A DNA stretch of 64,000 nucleotides, from NCBI GenBank assembly GCA_000470535.1, contig CBRG010000096.1, positions 54,604-118,603 on the forward strand, written 5' to 3'. The notes beneath the pieces were generated by a model, which was not told the DNA's origin, made no database searches, and was given only the letters and a program-made list of their open reading frames with translations. The first letter of the stretch is position 1. Each line of letters starts with the position of its first letter. Of the stretch, positions 34,353-42,183 are shown piece after piece. A program made the translations under genes and the position numbers. The DNA comes from Streptomyces sp. AW19M42 (GTDB lineage: Bacteria; Actinomycetota; Actinomycetes; Streptomycetales; Streptomycetaceae).

Positions 34353-35462
34353 TCAGCCGGGCTGGAAGAACTCAAGCATCCTCCGGCCGGCGTCCGGCGA
34401 CATCAGCAGTTCCTGCATCTTCGCGGACATCCGGGCGGCGGCGGCGCTGCGTTCGAACATCTCGCGTTCGTATTCCTTGACGGCGGCGGGTACGTCGTCC
34501 GGGTGCGCGGCCAGCGCGAGGCCGAGCAGAGCGCCGTCGACCAGTGCCATGTTGGCGCCCTCTCCCACCGGCGGCATGAGGTGTGCGGCATCACCGAGCA
34601 GCGTGACGTCCGGCGCCGACGGCCAGGTCAGGCCGACCGGGAGCGAGGTGATCGACCGCGGTAGGACCACGTCGTCGCAGGCCGCGATCAGTGCGGTGAA
34701 CCGTACGTCCCAGCCGGGGAGCAGATCGATCAGCCGTGCACGGGCGGCGGCCGGGTCGTCGAACGGGATACCGCTGGTGGCGAACCAGTCCTCGGTGGTG
34801 TTGTAGAAGCTGATGCCGATGCGAACGCGGCCGTCGCCGTTGCGCTGCGCCGCCAGGGAGATTCCGTTGCCGAGCACCCAGTAGTTGCCGCGCCCGACCA
34901 TCGCCGCGAGGTCGGGGTGCGTGCGGTCGATGTCCGGTATGCCGATCTCGACGACGTTCTGGCCCAGGTGCGCCGGGCGGGCGTCGGTGAGCAAGGCGCG
35001 GACCCGGGACTGCGCGCCGTCCGCGCCGACCAGCAGGTCATACGTCGCGCTGCCGCCGCCGGCGAAGCGCAGCAGCCCGTTGTCGGCGGACTCGAAGGCG
35101 TGTCCCCAGCGCACCGTGCCCTCGGGGAGGGAGTCCAGCAGCAGGTCGCGCAGATCGGCGCGGTCGATCTCGGGGCGCTCGGACGGGGCGTCGTCGGGCG
35201 TGTCCTCCTGGAGGAGCAGGGTGCCGTCCGGCTCCAGGAGACGCATGTCCTGCCCTTCGCCCCGGGCGAGCGTCTGGAACTGGTCGATCAGACCGGCCTC
35301 GCGCAGCGCCCGCTGGCCGGAGTGGATGTCGAGCATGCCGCCCTGACCGCGTGCGTCCCGTGACGATTCCCGTTCGTACACGGCGGCGTCGATCCCGTTC
35401 ACGTGCAGCACCCGGGCGAGGGCCAGGCCGCCTGGGCCGGCTCCGACGATGGCGATGGTCAT
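34353..35462 (-). CDS. FAD-dependent monooxygenase (TetX-like group)
   Basis: Class A flavoprotein monooxygenase of 369 residues. The N-terminal dinucleotide fold is IAIVGAGPGGLALARVL (4-20); a DG motif lies at LLVGADGAQSRVR; and the GD motif is VTLLGDAAHLMPPVGEGANM. It resembles TetX-like drug-inactivating and small-aromatic hydroxylases; the substrate is unknown. It is divergent from a TetR regulator with a palindrome between them, the usual layout for ligand-induced control. Confidence 0.88.
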   Translation of the reverse strand: MTIAIVGAGPGGLALARVLHVNGIDAAVYERESSRDARGQGGMLDIHSGQRALREAGLIDQFQTLARGEGQDMRLLEPDGTLLLQEDTPDDAPSERPEIDRADLRDLLLDSLPEGTVRWGHAFESADNGLLRFAGGGSATYDLLVGADGAQSRVRALLTDARPAHLGQNVVEIGIPDIDRTHPDLAAMVGRGNYWVLGNGISLAAQRNGDGRVRIGISFYNTTEDWFATSGIPFDDPAAARARLIDLLPGWDVRFTALIAACDDVVLPRSITSLPVGLTWPSAPDVTLLGDAAHLMPPVGEGANMALVDGALLGLALAAHPDDVPAAVKEYEREMFERSAAAARMSAKMQELLMSPDAGRRMLEFFQPG

Positions 35463-35491
35463 GGTCGTTCCCTTCGATACACCGTACTGGC

Positions 35492-35506
35492 CGATACACT
35501 GTATCG
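35492..35506. promoter_or_regulatory. Candidate TetR operator
   Basis: Perfect palindrome CGATACA-C-TGTATCG in the 69-base divergent gap between the monooxygenase and tetR genes. Related half-sites lie at 35475-35482 (CGATACAC) and 35515-35521 (CGATGTA). Confidence 0.65.
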
Positions 35507-35531
35507 CTCGATGCGATGTATTGTTAGCGGC

Positions 35532-36212
35532 ATGTTGGTGTGGGAGAGGCCGGAGCCCCCGAATCGCCCGGTACCGGTGCCGTTGAGCCGGGAGGGCATC
35601 GTGCGAGCGGCGATCCGGCTGGCCGACGCGGACGGCCTGGACGCGGTGTCGCTGCGCAAGGTCGCCACCTCACTGGATGTCCGTCCGATGCGGCTGTACA
35701 GCTACATCGCCGGCAAGGAAGAGCTGCTCGACCTGATGGTCGACGCCGTCCACGCCGAGATCCGGCCGGTCGGAGACGGCTGGCGCGAGGTACTCCGCTC
35801 TCTTGCCGAAGCCACTCGGCAGGCCGCTCACGAGCACGAATGGCTCGCGGACCTGCTGGGCGGCCGGCCCCAGCTCGGGCCGCACGCGCTGGCCAGCGGG
35901 GAGACCGTGGTGGCCGCACTGGGCGACATCGGCCTGGACGCCACCATGCCGGTGGTCGCCGCGGTCAACGCGTACGTGATCGGCGCGGTGCGTCGGGAGA
36001 ACGCCGAGCGGCGTGCGGAGCGAGCCACCGGGATGGACGAGAAGCGCTGGCAGGCAGCGCTCGGGCCCTACCTGGAGCGGACCTTCGCCACCGGCCGGTT
36101 CCCCGCGCTGGCCACGGTGGTGCGTGATGCCGCCCACCTGGACGCCGACCAGACCTTCCGGCTCGGCCTCGACTTCCTCCTCGACGGCATCGGAGCCCGG
36201 CTCTCGAAGTGA
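35532..36212 (+). CDS. TetR-family regulator
   Basis: Repressor of 226 residues. The HTH is at about 20-60 (LSREGIVRAAIRLADADGLD; VSLRKVATSLDVRPMRLYSY), with a ligand-binding helical domain after it resembling TetR_C. The ATG at 35532 is the sensible start. An upstream in-frame extension runs across the operator and the divergent gene. It probably controls the adjacent monooxygenase. Confidence 0.9.
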   Translation: MLVWERPEPPNRPVPVPLSREGIVRAAIRLADADGLDAVSLRKVATSLDVRPMRLYSYIAGKEELLDLMVDAVHAEIRPVGDGWREVLRSLAEATRQAAHEHEWLADLLGGRPQLGPHALASGETVVAALGDIGLDATMPVVAAVNAYVIGAVRRENAERRAERATGMDEKRWQAALGPYLERTFATGRFPALATVVRDAAHLDADQTFRLGLDFLLDGIGARLSK

Positions 36213-36221
36213 CGCGCGGCC

Positions 36222-36257
36222 GGACACGACGGCTTCGCCGGACATCACGGCTTCGCC
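36222..36257. repeat. 18-bp tandem duplication after tetR
   Basis: GGACACGACGGCTTCGCC followed by GGACATCACGGCTTCGCC, then a weaker third unit, 9 bases after the tetR stop. Confidence 0.8.
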
Positions 36258-36358
36258 GCACACTCCGCCCTGTCTCCGCCGCCCGTATCTGCCGTCCGCC
36301 CTGTCCGCCGTCGGCAAACGCCCCTGGGACGGCAGCAGTTCCCTGTCAGCATGACCGG

Positions 36359-37060
36359 ATGACCAACGACACGGCGGTTCGTCGCCTCGACCTGGGGTAC
36401 TTCGTCCGACCCGCGTCAGAGACCGGTGGCCCTCAGCCGCGAGTTGAATCCGTACTCGCCTACCTGGTCCGACGTGAGGAGGGACTGATTCTTTTCGACA
36501 CCGGTATCGGTGACGCCGGTCCTGATACCGAAGCCCACTACCGTCCACAGCGCCGAAAACTGGGGAAGGCGCTCGCAGCCTCCGGAGTCTCCCTCGCGGA
36601 TGTGTCCCTGGTGGTGAACTGTCATCTTCACTTCGACCACTGCGGGGGCAACCCGTTGCTGGGCGGCAGGCCGATCCTGGTACAGGACGTGGAACTGGCC
36701 GCCGCACGTCAAGGCGACTACACCGTGGACGCACTCGTCGACTTCCCCGGCGCGGCCTACGAGGAGATCTCCGGAGAAGCGGAGGTCTGGCCAGGAGTAT
36801 GGATCATCCCCACTCCTGGCCACACCGACGGTCATCAGACGTTGGCGGTCCGGCAGAGTGACGGCACCGTCATCCTCGCCGGACAGGCCCACGATTTCGC
36901 ATCCCACTTCGCAGCCGACCAGCTCGCTCACCTCGCCGGACTGCACGGTCTGGAGGAGCCGCTCCCCACCTGCCGGCCATGGCTGGGGCGGCTCCTGGAG
37001 TTCGACCCACGGCGCGTGCTGTTCGCGCACGACTGCTCGGTCTGGGAACCGCCCTGCTGA
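36359..37060 (+). CDS. Metallo-beta-lactamase-fold hydrolase (lactonase-like)
   Basis: Protein of 233 residues with the zinc-binding HxHxDH motif in NCHLHFDHCGG (about 83-93) and a later metal His in PTPGHTDGHQ; the last conserved His is in FAHDC. Layout and length resemble N-acyl-homoserine-lactone lactonases (AiiA/AttM group), but the substrate cannot be told from sequence. The ATG at 36359 is in a GGATGACC context with no ribosome-binding site, so translation may be leaderless. Confidence 0.82.
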   Translation: MTNDTAVRRLDLGYFVRPASETGGPQPRVESVLAYLVRREEGLILFDTGIGDAGPDTEAHYRPQRRKLGKALAASGVSLADVSLVVNCHLHFDHCGGNPLLGGRPILVQDVELAAARQGDYTVDALVDFPGAAYEEISGEAEVWPGVWIIPTPGHTDGHQTLAVRQSDGTVILAGQAHDFASHFAADQLAHLAGLHGLEEPLPTCRPWLGRLLEFDPRRVLFAHDCSVWEPPC

Positions 37061-37080
37061 GCAGTCGGGGGGAACGGGTC

Positions 37081-37488
37081 TCAGTCGAGTACGGCGGCGA
37101 CGGCTTCGATCTCGACGAGCTGGTCCTTGTAGCCGAGCACCGTGACGCCCATCAAGGTGCTGGGGACGTCATGGTCGGCGAACGAGTCGCGGACTACCTG
37201 CCAGGCGGTCACCAGGTCCTCCTGACGGGATGACGCGACGAGGACCCGGGTGCTGATCACGTCCTGGAGTGACGCGCCTGCGGCGGCGAGAGCGGTCCGC
37301 ATGTTCTCGATCGCTTTCGCCGCCTGGCCCGCGTGGTCCCCGATGGCCGCCGTGGAGCCGTCACCGTTCAGCGGGCACGACCCGGCGAGGAAGATCAGTC
37401 GGGACTCGGCGGGTGCCGTGGCCGCGTAGGCGTACTCGGCGACGTCGGAGAGGGAGTCGGAGCGGATCAGAGTGATGGCACGAGCCAT
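37081..37488 (-). CDS. RidA/YjgF-family protein
   Basis: Protein of 135 residues with the RidA fold: an N-terminal strand (RLIFLAGSCPLN), a helix with AAKAIENMRTALAAAG, and a C-terminal VEIEAVAAVL strand. Members hydrolyse reactive enamines and imines or related intermediates. The canonical C-terminal Arg is not obvious (VLGYKDQLVEIEAV), so the substrate is unsure. The ATG has GAAAGGA upstream. It follows the dienelactone-hydrolase gene by 56 bases, a likely operon. Confidence 0.85.
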   Translation of the reverse strand: MARAITLIRSDSLSDVAEYAYAATAPAESRLIFLAGSCPLNGDGSTAAIGDHAGQAAKAIENMRTALAAAGASLQDVISTRVLVASSRQEDLVTAWQVVRDSFADHDVPSTLMGVTVLGYKDQLVEIEAVAAVLD

Positions 37489-37544
37489 GGGTGCGGGGTC
37501 CTTTCCCGGTCGGTGCGGCGGGGTGGACACCCCCGCCTGCCGTG

Positions 37545-38300
37545 TCATGCCGCCGACTGTCCCTCTACTGGGGCCGGCTCCCCCAGGGTCAGGGACTCGG
37601 CGAGCAGGTCGAGGATGTCGCGCCAGGCTCGCCGCGCGTGAAGCGGATGGTGGCCGACGCCGGGGAGCACGGTGTGGGCGACCGGCGGATGGTGGAAGGC
37701 GTGCAGGGCTCCGCCGTAGACGACGAGGCGCCAGTCGACGCCCGCAGCCTGCATCTCGGCGGCGAACGCGTCACGCTGGGCGGACGGCATGATGGGGTCC
37801 TCCGAACCGACGCCGGCCCATACCGGGCAGTGAATGCGTGCCGCCTCGCCCGGCCGGCCCGTGTTCAGTCCGTTGACCGTCCCGATCGCGCGGAGGTCGA
37901 CTCCGTCGCGTCCGAGTTCCAGCGCGATGATGCCTCCGGTGCCGTAGCCGACTGCGGCGATCCGGTCGACATCGGTCCGTGGTTCGGCGCGCAGGACGTC
38001 CAGCGCCGCGTGCCCGATGTCCCGCATCCGGTCGGGGGCGGCGAGCAGCGGGGTCACGTGCGCCAGCATCTGCTGGGGATCGTCGAAACGGCGTCCGCCG
38101 TTGATGTCGAAGGCCAGCGCCACGTAACCCAGCTTGGCCAGCGCGTCGGCGCGGCGGCGCTGGATGTCGGTCAGGCCGAGCCCCTCGGGCCCGAGCAGGA
38201 CCGCGGGCGCGCGGTCGGTGCCGGCCGGGAGCGCGAGGTGTCCGATCATCGTCAGTCCGTCGGCCGGGTACTCGACCGTGCGCGTGGTAACCGTCGTCAT
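37545..38300 (-). CDS. Dienelactone-hydrolase-like alpha/beta hydrolase
   Basis: Protein of 251 residues with the dienelactone hydrolase layout. The nucleophile elbow reads VGYGTGGIIALEL, where the family has Gly-x-Cys-x-Gly-Gly, so Cys or Ser at the third position is Gly here. The later Asp and His regions remain (GSEDPIMP; ALHAFHH). It may be a non-hydrolytic or atypical member. ATG start; first of a two-gene minus-strand unit with ridA. Confidence 0.8.
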   Translation of the reverse strand: MTTVTTRTVEYPADGLTMIGHLALPAGTDRAPAVLLGPEGLGLTDIQRRRADALAKLGYVALAFDINGGRRFDDPQQMLAHVTPLLAAPDRMRDIGHAALDVLRAEPRTDVDRIAAVGYGTGGIIALELGRDGVDLRAIGTVNGLNTGRPGEAARIHCPVWAGVGSEDPIMPSAQRDAFAAEMQAAGVDWRLVVYGGALHAFHHPPVAHTVLPGVGHHPLHARRAWRDILDLLAESLTLGEPAPVEGQSAA

Positions 38301-38468
38301 GTGACTGGACTGTAGTGAGCGTCGGGCCCGGCCGGGCGTGACTTCACCGTCGGCGGAACACTGCGCCGGTTGTCCTCAACGCGATCAACGGCTCTCCGGG
38401 CCAGGCCGGGTCGTGCGGGCCCGGGAATGAGGTGGCCCCGGGGCGGACCGGGGCGGTAGTTGTTGACG

Positions 38469-39851
38469 ATGACCACTCCTGCTGAACAGTTGCTTCCGGC
38501 CACGCAGCGCGCCCTGCTGCACCGCATCGCCACCGCCCAGTCCGAGGGGCGCTCACCTTCCGTCGTCGCCGCTGTGCGGCGACAGGGGCAGACTGTCTGG
38601 AACGGCGCCCGCACCTGTGTCGACGGCCACGCCCCCGATGACGACACGCAGTTCAGAATCGGATCCCTCACCAAGACGTTCACCGCGGTGCTGGTCCTGC
38701 GCCTGCGGGACGAGGGGCTGTTGGACCTGGCCGATCCGCTGGAGAAGCACCTGCCTGGAACGGGGTTGGGCGAGGCCACCATTCATCAGCTGCTGGGTCA
38801 CAGCGCGGGGCTCGGCGCGGAGGCGCCGGCTCCGTGGTGGGAACGGACGCCGGGCAGCCTGCGGCCGGAGCTCGCGGATGTACTCGGTGAGCAGACCCGG
38901 ATGCACCCACCCGGCCGGCGTCACCACTACTCCAACCCCGGATACACCGTGCTCGGAGCGCTGATCGAAGCCGTGCGCGGGGCGTCCTGGGCGCAGGTCC
39001 TGAAGCGTGAGCTCCTGGAGCCGCTGGGCATGCACCGTACGAGTCCCGGGCCGGAGGCACCGCATGCCGGTGGCTGGGCCGTCCATCCGTGGGCGGACGC
39101 CATGCTGCCCGAGCCGGCCGAGGACCTCGGACTGATGGCGCCGGCCGGTCAGCTCTGGTCCACCACCGCCGATCTTCTCCGGTTCGCCGCCTTCCTCGTC
39201 GAGGGAGACGACCGGGTGCTCTGCGCCGTCTCCGTCGCGGAGATGAAGGAGCCGTCCACACCCCCCGAGCCGGGGGACTGGGAAGGGAATTACGGTCTGG
39301 GGCTCCAGGTGATCCGCAGCAAGGGCCGCACGCTCGTCGGGCACACCGGGTCGCTCCCCGGGTTCCGGGCCGCCCTGTGGTTCTGCGCCGAGGAGGATGT
39401 GGCGGCGGTGGTGTTCGCCAACGCGACCTCCGGACCGCTGATCGGTGAGGTGGCCGCTGAGCTCGTTGACATCGTCGCGGAGGCTGAGCCCCGCATCCCG
39501 GAGCCCTGGCGCCCGCTGCCCGAGGTGGACGCGGAACTGCTCGCGCTTACCGGCCCCTGGCACTGGGGCACGCGTACCAACATCCTGCGCCTGAACGCCG
39601 ACCGCGGACTGGAACTCCGAGGTCTCCGTGGCGACGGCCGCGGCGCTCGGTTCACCGCCCGGCCGGACGGCACCTGGATCGGGCTGGACGGCTATTACGC
39701 GGGGGAGACGCTGCGGATCGTCCGGAACGATGACGGCAGCGTGAACCATCTGGACCTGGGCTCGTTCGTCTTCACTCGCGAGCCCTACGATCCGGCAGCG
39801 GCCGTTCCGGGCGGAGTGGATGAGAACGGGTGGCGTGGCCTGGGAAGTTGA
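38469..39851 (+). CDS. Serine hydrolase, beta-lactamase/class C PBP family
   Basis: Protein of 460 residues with the beta-lactamase-related serine triad: SxxK as IGSLTKTFTA (about 66-70), YxN as YSN (about 155), and HTG as VGHTGSLPGF (about 290). No signal peptide is visible, so it is probably a cytoplasmic esterase or peptidase rather than an exported resistance enzyme. A C-terminal domain of about 120 residues follows. ATG 38469 is preferred over the TTG codons just before. Its stop is 7 bases before a parS. Confidence 0.85.
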   Translation: MTTPAEQLLPATQRALLHRIATAQSEGRSPSVVAAVRRQGQTVWNGARTCVDGHAPDDDTQFRIGSLTKTFTAVLVLRLRDEGLLDLADPLEKHLPGTGLGEATIHQLLGHSAGLGAEAPAPWWERTPGSLRPELADVLGEQTRMHPPGRRHHYSNPGYTVLGALIEAVRGASWAQVLKRELLEPLGMHRTSPGPEAPHAGGWAVHPWADAMLPEPAEDLGLMAPAGQLWSTTADLLRFAAFLVEGDDRVLCAVSVAEMKEPSTPPEPGDWEGNYGLGLQVIRSKGRTLVGHTGSLPGFRAALWFCAEEDVAAVVFANATSGPLIGEVAAELVDIVAEAEPRIPEPWRPLPEVDAELLALTGPWHWGTRTNILRLNADRGLELRGLRGDGRGARFTARPDGTWIGLDGYYAGETLRIVRNDDGSVNHLDLGSFVFTREPYDPAAAVPGGVDENGWRGLGS

Positions 39852-39858
39852 GCGCCAT

Positions 39859-39872
39859 GTTTCACGTGAAAC
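39859..39872. other. parS site 7
   Basis: Exact GTTTCACGTGAAAC in the 40-base gap between convergent genes, flanked by CAT on the left and AGGG on the right. Confidence 0.95.
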
Positions 39873-39891
39873 AGGGCAGCGGACGGACGGC

Positions 39892-41055
39892 TCAGGCGGT
39901 CAAGTCCCTTTCCAGCGGGGTGCGGAAGCGTGGTGTGATCCGCGCTTCCCCCACCCAGCCCGCCAGTCTGGATGCCTCTCGCTCGATCGCCGAGGCGGCA
40001 TCCCGGCCGGTGTCGGTCAGGAGCCGCCACACCGGTTCGCCGTCGGCGCGCTGCGCCCAGCCTCCGACGATGTGGCCGTCCCACCACACCGTGGGGCCGA
40101 TGTTGCCGGAGCGGTCGAAGAGGGCTGCCCGGTGTTCGGCAGGGAGGTGGAAACCGCGGTCGGCCCAGCCCATCGCGCTCGGGTCGAGCGCGGGCAGCAG
40201 GGCCGCCCAGGGCTCCGGCGCCGGTTCGGGCACCGTGTCTTCCGGCGCGACCCAGGCGGTTGAGTCGTCGTCGAGCCGCACCTCCTCGGCTCCGACGGCT
40301 GCCAGCGCCTTGCGGACCTGCCCGAGCCCCCAGCCCGTCCACCATTTGAGGTCGGCCTCGGAGGCGGGTCCGTAGGAGCGGAGCCAGTGCAGGGCCAGCT
40401 CCGCCTGCGCCTCGGCGGCTGCCGGAACCGGCCGCGGTTCGGCGGCCGTCCAGCGGAACTGGCTGGACGTCCACGATCCCCGGGGCCGGTCCCGGCGGAT
40501 CCGGCCTTCGGCGGCCATGATGCGGATGACCCGGGTCGTCACTCCCTGCACCGTTTCGTACTTCTTGCCGGGGAAGACCGTGATCTTCGTGCGCAGGGCA
40601 GGTACGGCGGCGGAGAGTTCGCTGCCCGTGGCTGTCCCACGAGTGGTCAGGGCCGCCAGAGCGGCCTGCTCCGTGGCGTCGAGCCAGTGCTCGTCCAGGC
40701 CCTGACCGTCCTCCGCGAGGTGCTTCAGGAAGGTCCGGCGTTCCTTGGCCGCGACCGCTCTGGCGTTCGTCGCCTCGATCCGAGGGGCCAGCGCTTCCGG
40801 CACCACGAAGAGCGTGTTGCGCATGGAGAGGAGCCTGACCAGCGAGACGTCCTCGTACAGGGCCTTCTCCACCGCGGCGGCGTCCGGTGTGCGGAGCCGG
40901 GCGCACACGGACAGGAAGACAGTGGCCGCATCGGTGGCGTGCAGTGCCACGAGGGCGTCGGCCACGGCCACCGGGGATCCGGTCCGCGTGGCGGGTGCCA
41001 GGAGATGGCGCCTGGCCAGCCTGATGCGGCGTTGTTCGTCGCTGATGTGGTGCAT
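39892..41055 (-). CDS. HTH_42-family winged-helix protein (DNA glycosylase-like)
   Basis: Protein of 387 residues in the HTH_42 superfamily that includes the azinomycin-resistance glycosylase AlkZ and YcaQ, which unhook bulky or crosslinked lesions. Winged-helix blocks are visible (ISDEQRRIRLARRHLLAP; LVALHATDAATVFLSVCARL; GPASEADLKWWTGWGLGQVR; WWDGHIVGGWAQR). The Gln-x-Gln catalytic signature I expect in AlkZ-type proteins was not found; LHATD occupies the equivalent place. Activity is therefore uncertain. It sits just before the GNAT gene on the same strand. Confidence 0.75.
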   Translation of the reverse strand: MHHISDEQRRIRLARRHLLAPATRTGSPVAVADALVALHATDAATVFLSVCARLRTPDAAAVEKALYEDVSLVRLLSMRNTLFVVPEALAPRIEATNARAVAAKERRTFLKHLAEDGQGLDEHWLDATEQAALAALTTRGTATGSELSAAVPALRTKITVFPGKKYETVQGVTTRVIRIMAAEGRIRRDRPRGSWTSSQFRWTAAEPRPVPAAAEAQAELALHWLRSYGPASEADLKWWTGWGLGQVRKALAAVGAEEVRLDDDSTAWVAPEDTVPEPAPEPWAALLPALDPSAMGWADRGFHLPAEHRAALFDRSGNIGPTVWWDGHIVGGWAQRADGEPVWRLLTDTGRDAASAIEREASRLAGWVGEARITPRFRTPLERDLTA

Positions 41056-41083
41056 CGTCGACCCCCTCGGATGCCGGGTGCGG

Positions 41084-41536
41084 TCAGAGAGCGAGCTTGA
41101 AGCCCACATGACTGGCGACGAAGCCCAGCTGTTCGTAGAAGCGGTGCGCGTCGGTCCGGCTCGCATCCGATGTCAGCTGGACCAGCCGGCACTCCTGGCG
41201 CCGGGATTCGTCCACCGCCCACCGCATCAGCAGGGTGCCGAGTCCGCTGCCGCGTTCGTCCTTGTGGACGCGGACGCCCTCGATGACGGAGCGCGTGGAG
41301 CCGCGCCGGGAGAGGCCGGGAATCACCGTCAGCTGGAGGGTGCCGACGATCCGGTCCGCGCGCACGGCGACCATCAGGTGCTGGTTCGGGTCCCCCGCCA
41401 GCCGTCGGAAGGCCGCCAGGTAGGGCGTGAGGTCGTCCGGCGACTCGCGTTCGGCGCCCAGCGGATCGTCGGCCAGCATGGCCACCAGCTCGGGGAGGTC
41501 GTCGACGGCCGCCGCGCGTATGTCCAGATCGCTCAT
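41084..41536 (-). CDS. GNAT-family N-acetyltransferase
   Basis: Protein of 150 residues with the acetyl-CoA motif VHKDERGSGLGTLLMRWA (about 90-107) and a C-terminal HRFYEQLGFVASHVGF block typical of small GNATs. Substrate unknown. The ATG at 41536 is weakly supported (no strong ribosome-binding site). It ends 28 bases before the HTH_42 gene start on the same strand. Confidence 0.85.
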   Translation of the reverse strand: MSDLDIRAAAVDDLPELVAMLADDPLGAERESPDDLTPYLAAFRRLAGDPNQHLMVAVRADRIVGTLQLTVIPGLSRRGSTRSVIEGVRVHKDERGSGLGTLLMRWAVDESRRQECRLVQLTSDASRTDAHRFYEQLGFVASHVGFKLAL

Positions 41537-41582
41537 GATCAGCAGCCTACGCAGGGGCCTCGGACCGCGCGGTGGCAATCGG

Positions 41583-42041
41583 CTACACGGGGACCTTCAG
41601 CTCCTCGACCGCCCGCACGAGCGGCACCAGCTCGGGATCCTTGGCGGCCTCGTCGAGTGCGGCGCGCAGGGCGGTGTCATTGGTCGGCCTGGCCTCGGAG
41701 AGCAGGGTGAGACCGGCCTCGGTGACGTCGGTGTAGATGCCCCTGCGGTCGGTGTCGCAGAGGTACCGGGTCAGCAGACCGCGGTCCTCAAGTCGGGTGA
41801 CCAGGCGGGTGGTGGCGCTCTGGCTGAGCACGACGGCGTCGGCCACCTGCTTCATCTGCAGATGTCCGCCCGGACCGTTGTGCTGCCGGCTCAGCACGTC
41901 CAGCAGTGAGTACTCCCGCACGCTGAGGTCGTGCCGGCTCTGCAGGGCACGCTCGATACGGGCCTCGATCTTCCCGTGGAGCAGGGAGAGCGCGCACCAG
42001 CCCTGGGAGAGGGCGGTCAGTGCCGGGTCCGTCGCTGTCAT
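41583..42041 (-). CDS. MarR-family regulator
   Basis: Regulator of 152 residues with the MarR winged helix: LSVREYSLLDVLSRQ, then LQMKQVADAVVLSQSATTRL (recognition helix about 70-85) and CDTDRRGIYTDVTEAG wing. ATG preceded by GGAGGAGA. It is divergent from an MFS exporter gene with repeats in between, so it is the likely repressor of that exporter. Confidence 0.92.
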   Translation of the reverse strand: MTATDPALTALSQGWCALSLLHGKIEARIERALQSRHDLSVREYSLLDVLSRQHNGPGGHLQMKQVADAVVLSQSATTRLVTRLEDRGLLTRYLCDTDRRGIYTDVTEAGLTLLSEARPTNDTALRAALDEAAKDPELVPLVRAVEELKVPV

Positions 42042-42103
42042 GGATGTCTCTCCTCCGTGCTGGAGCTGCTTACGTACAGGATAGGCGACCCACGCAATAG
42101 CCC

Positions 42104-42131
42104 GCGCTTGCAATCAATCGGCGCTTGCAAT
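42104..42131. promoter_or_regulatory. Candidate MarR binding region (direct repeat)
   Basis: Two copies of GCGCTTGCAAT at 42104-42114 and 42121-42131, start to start 17 bases, in the 142-base divergent gap. The second runs into TATTGTGAA, giving the only AT-rich tract here. Confidence 0.55.
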
Positions 42132-42183
42132 TATTGTGAACGCCCGTAAGGCGCCTACACAATCTTCAGGGAAGGTGAATCCC

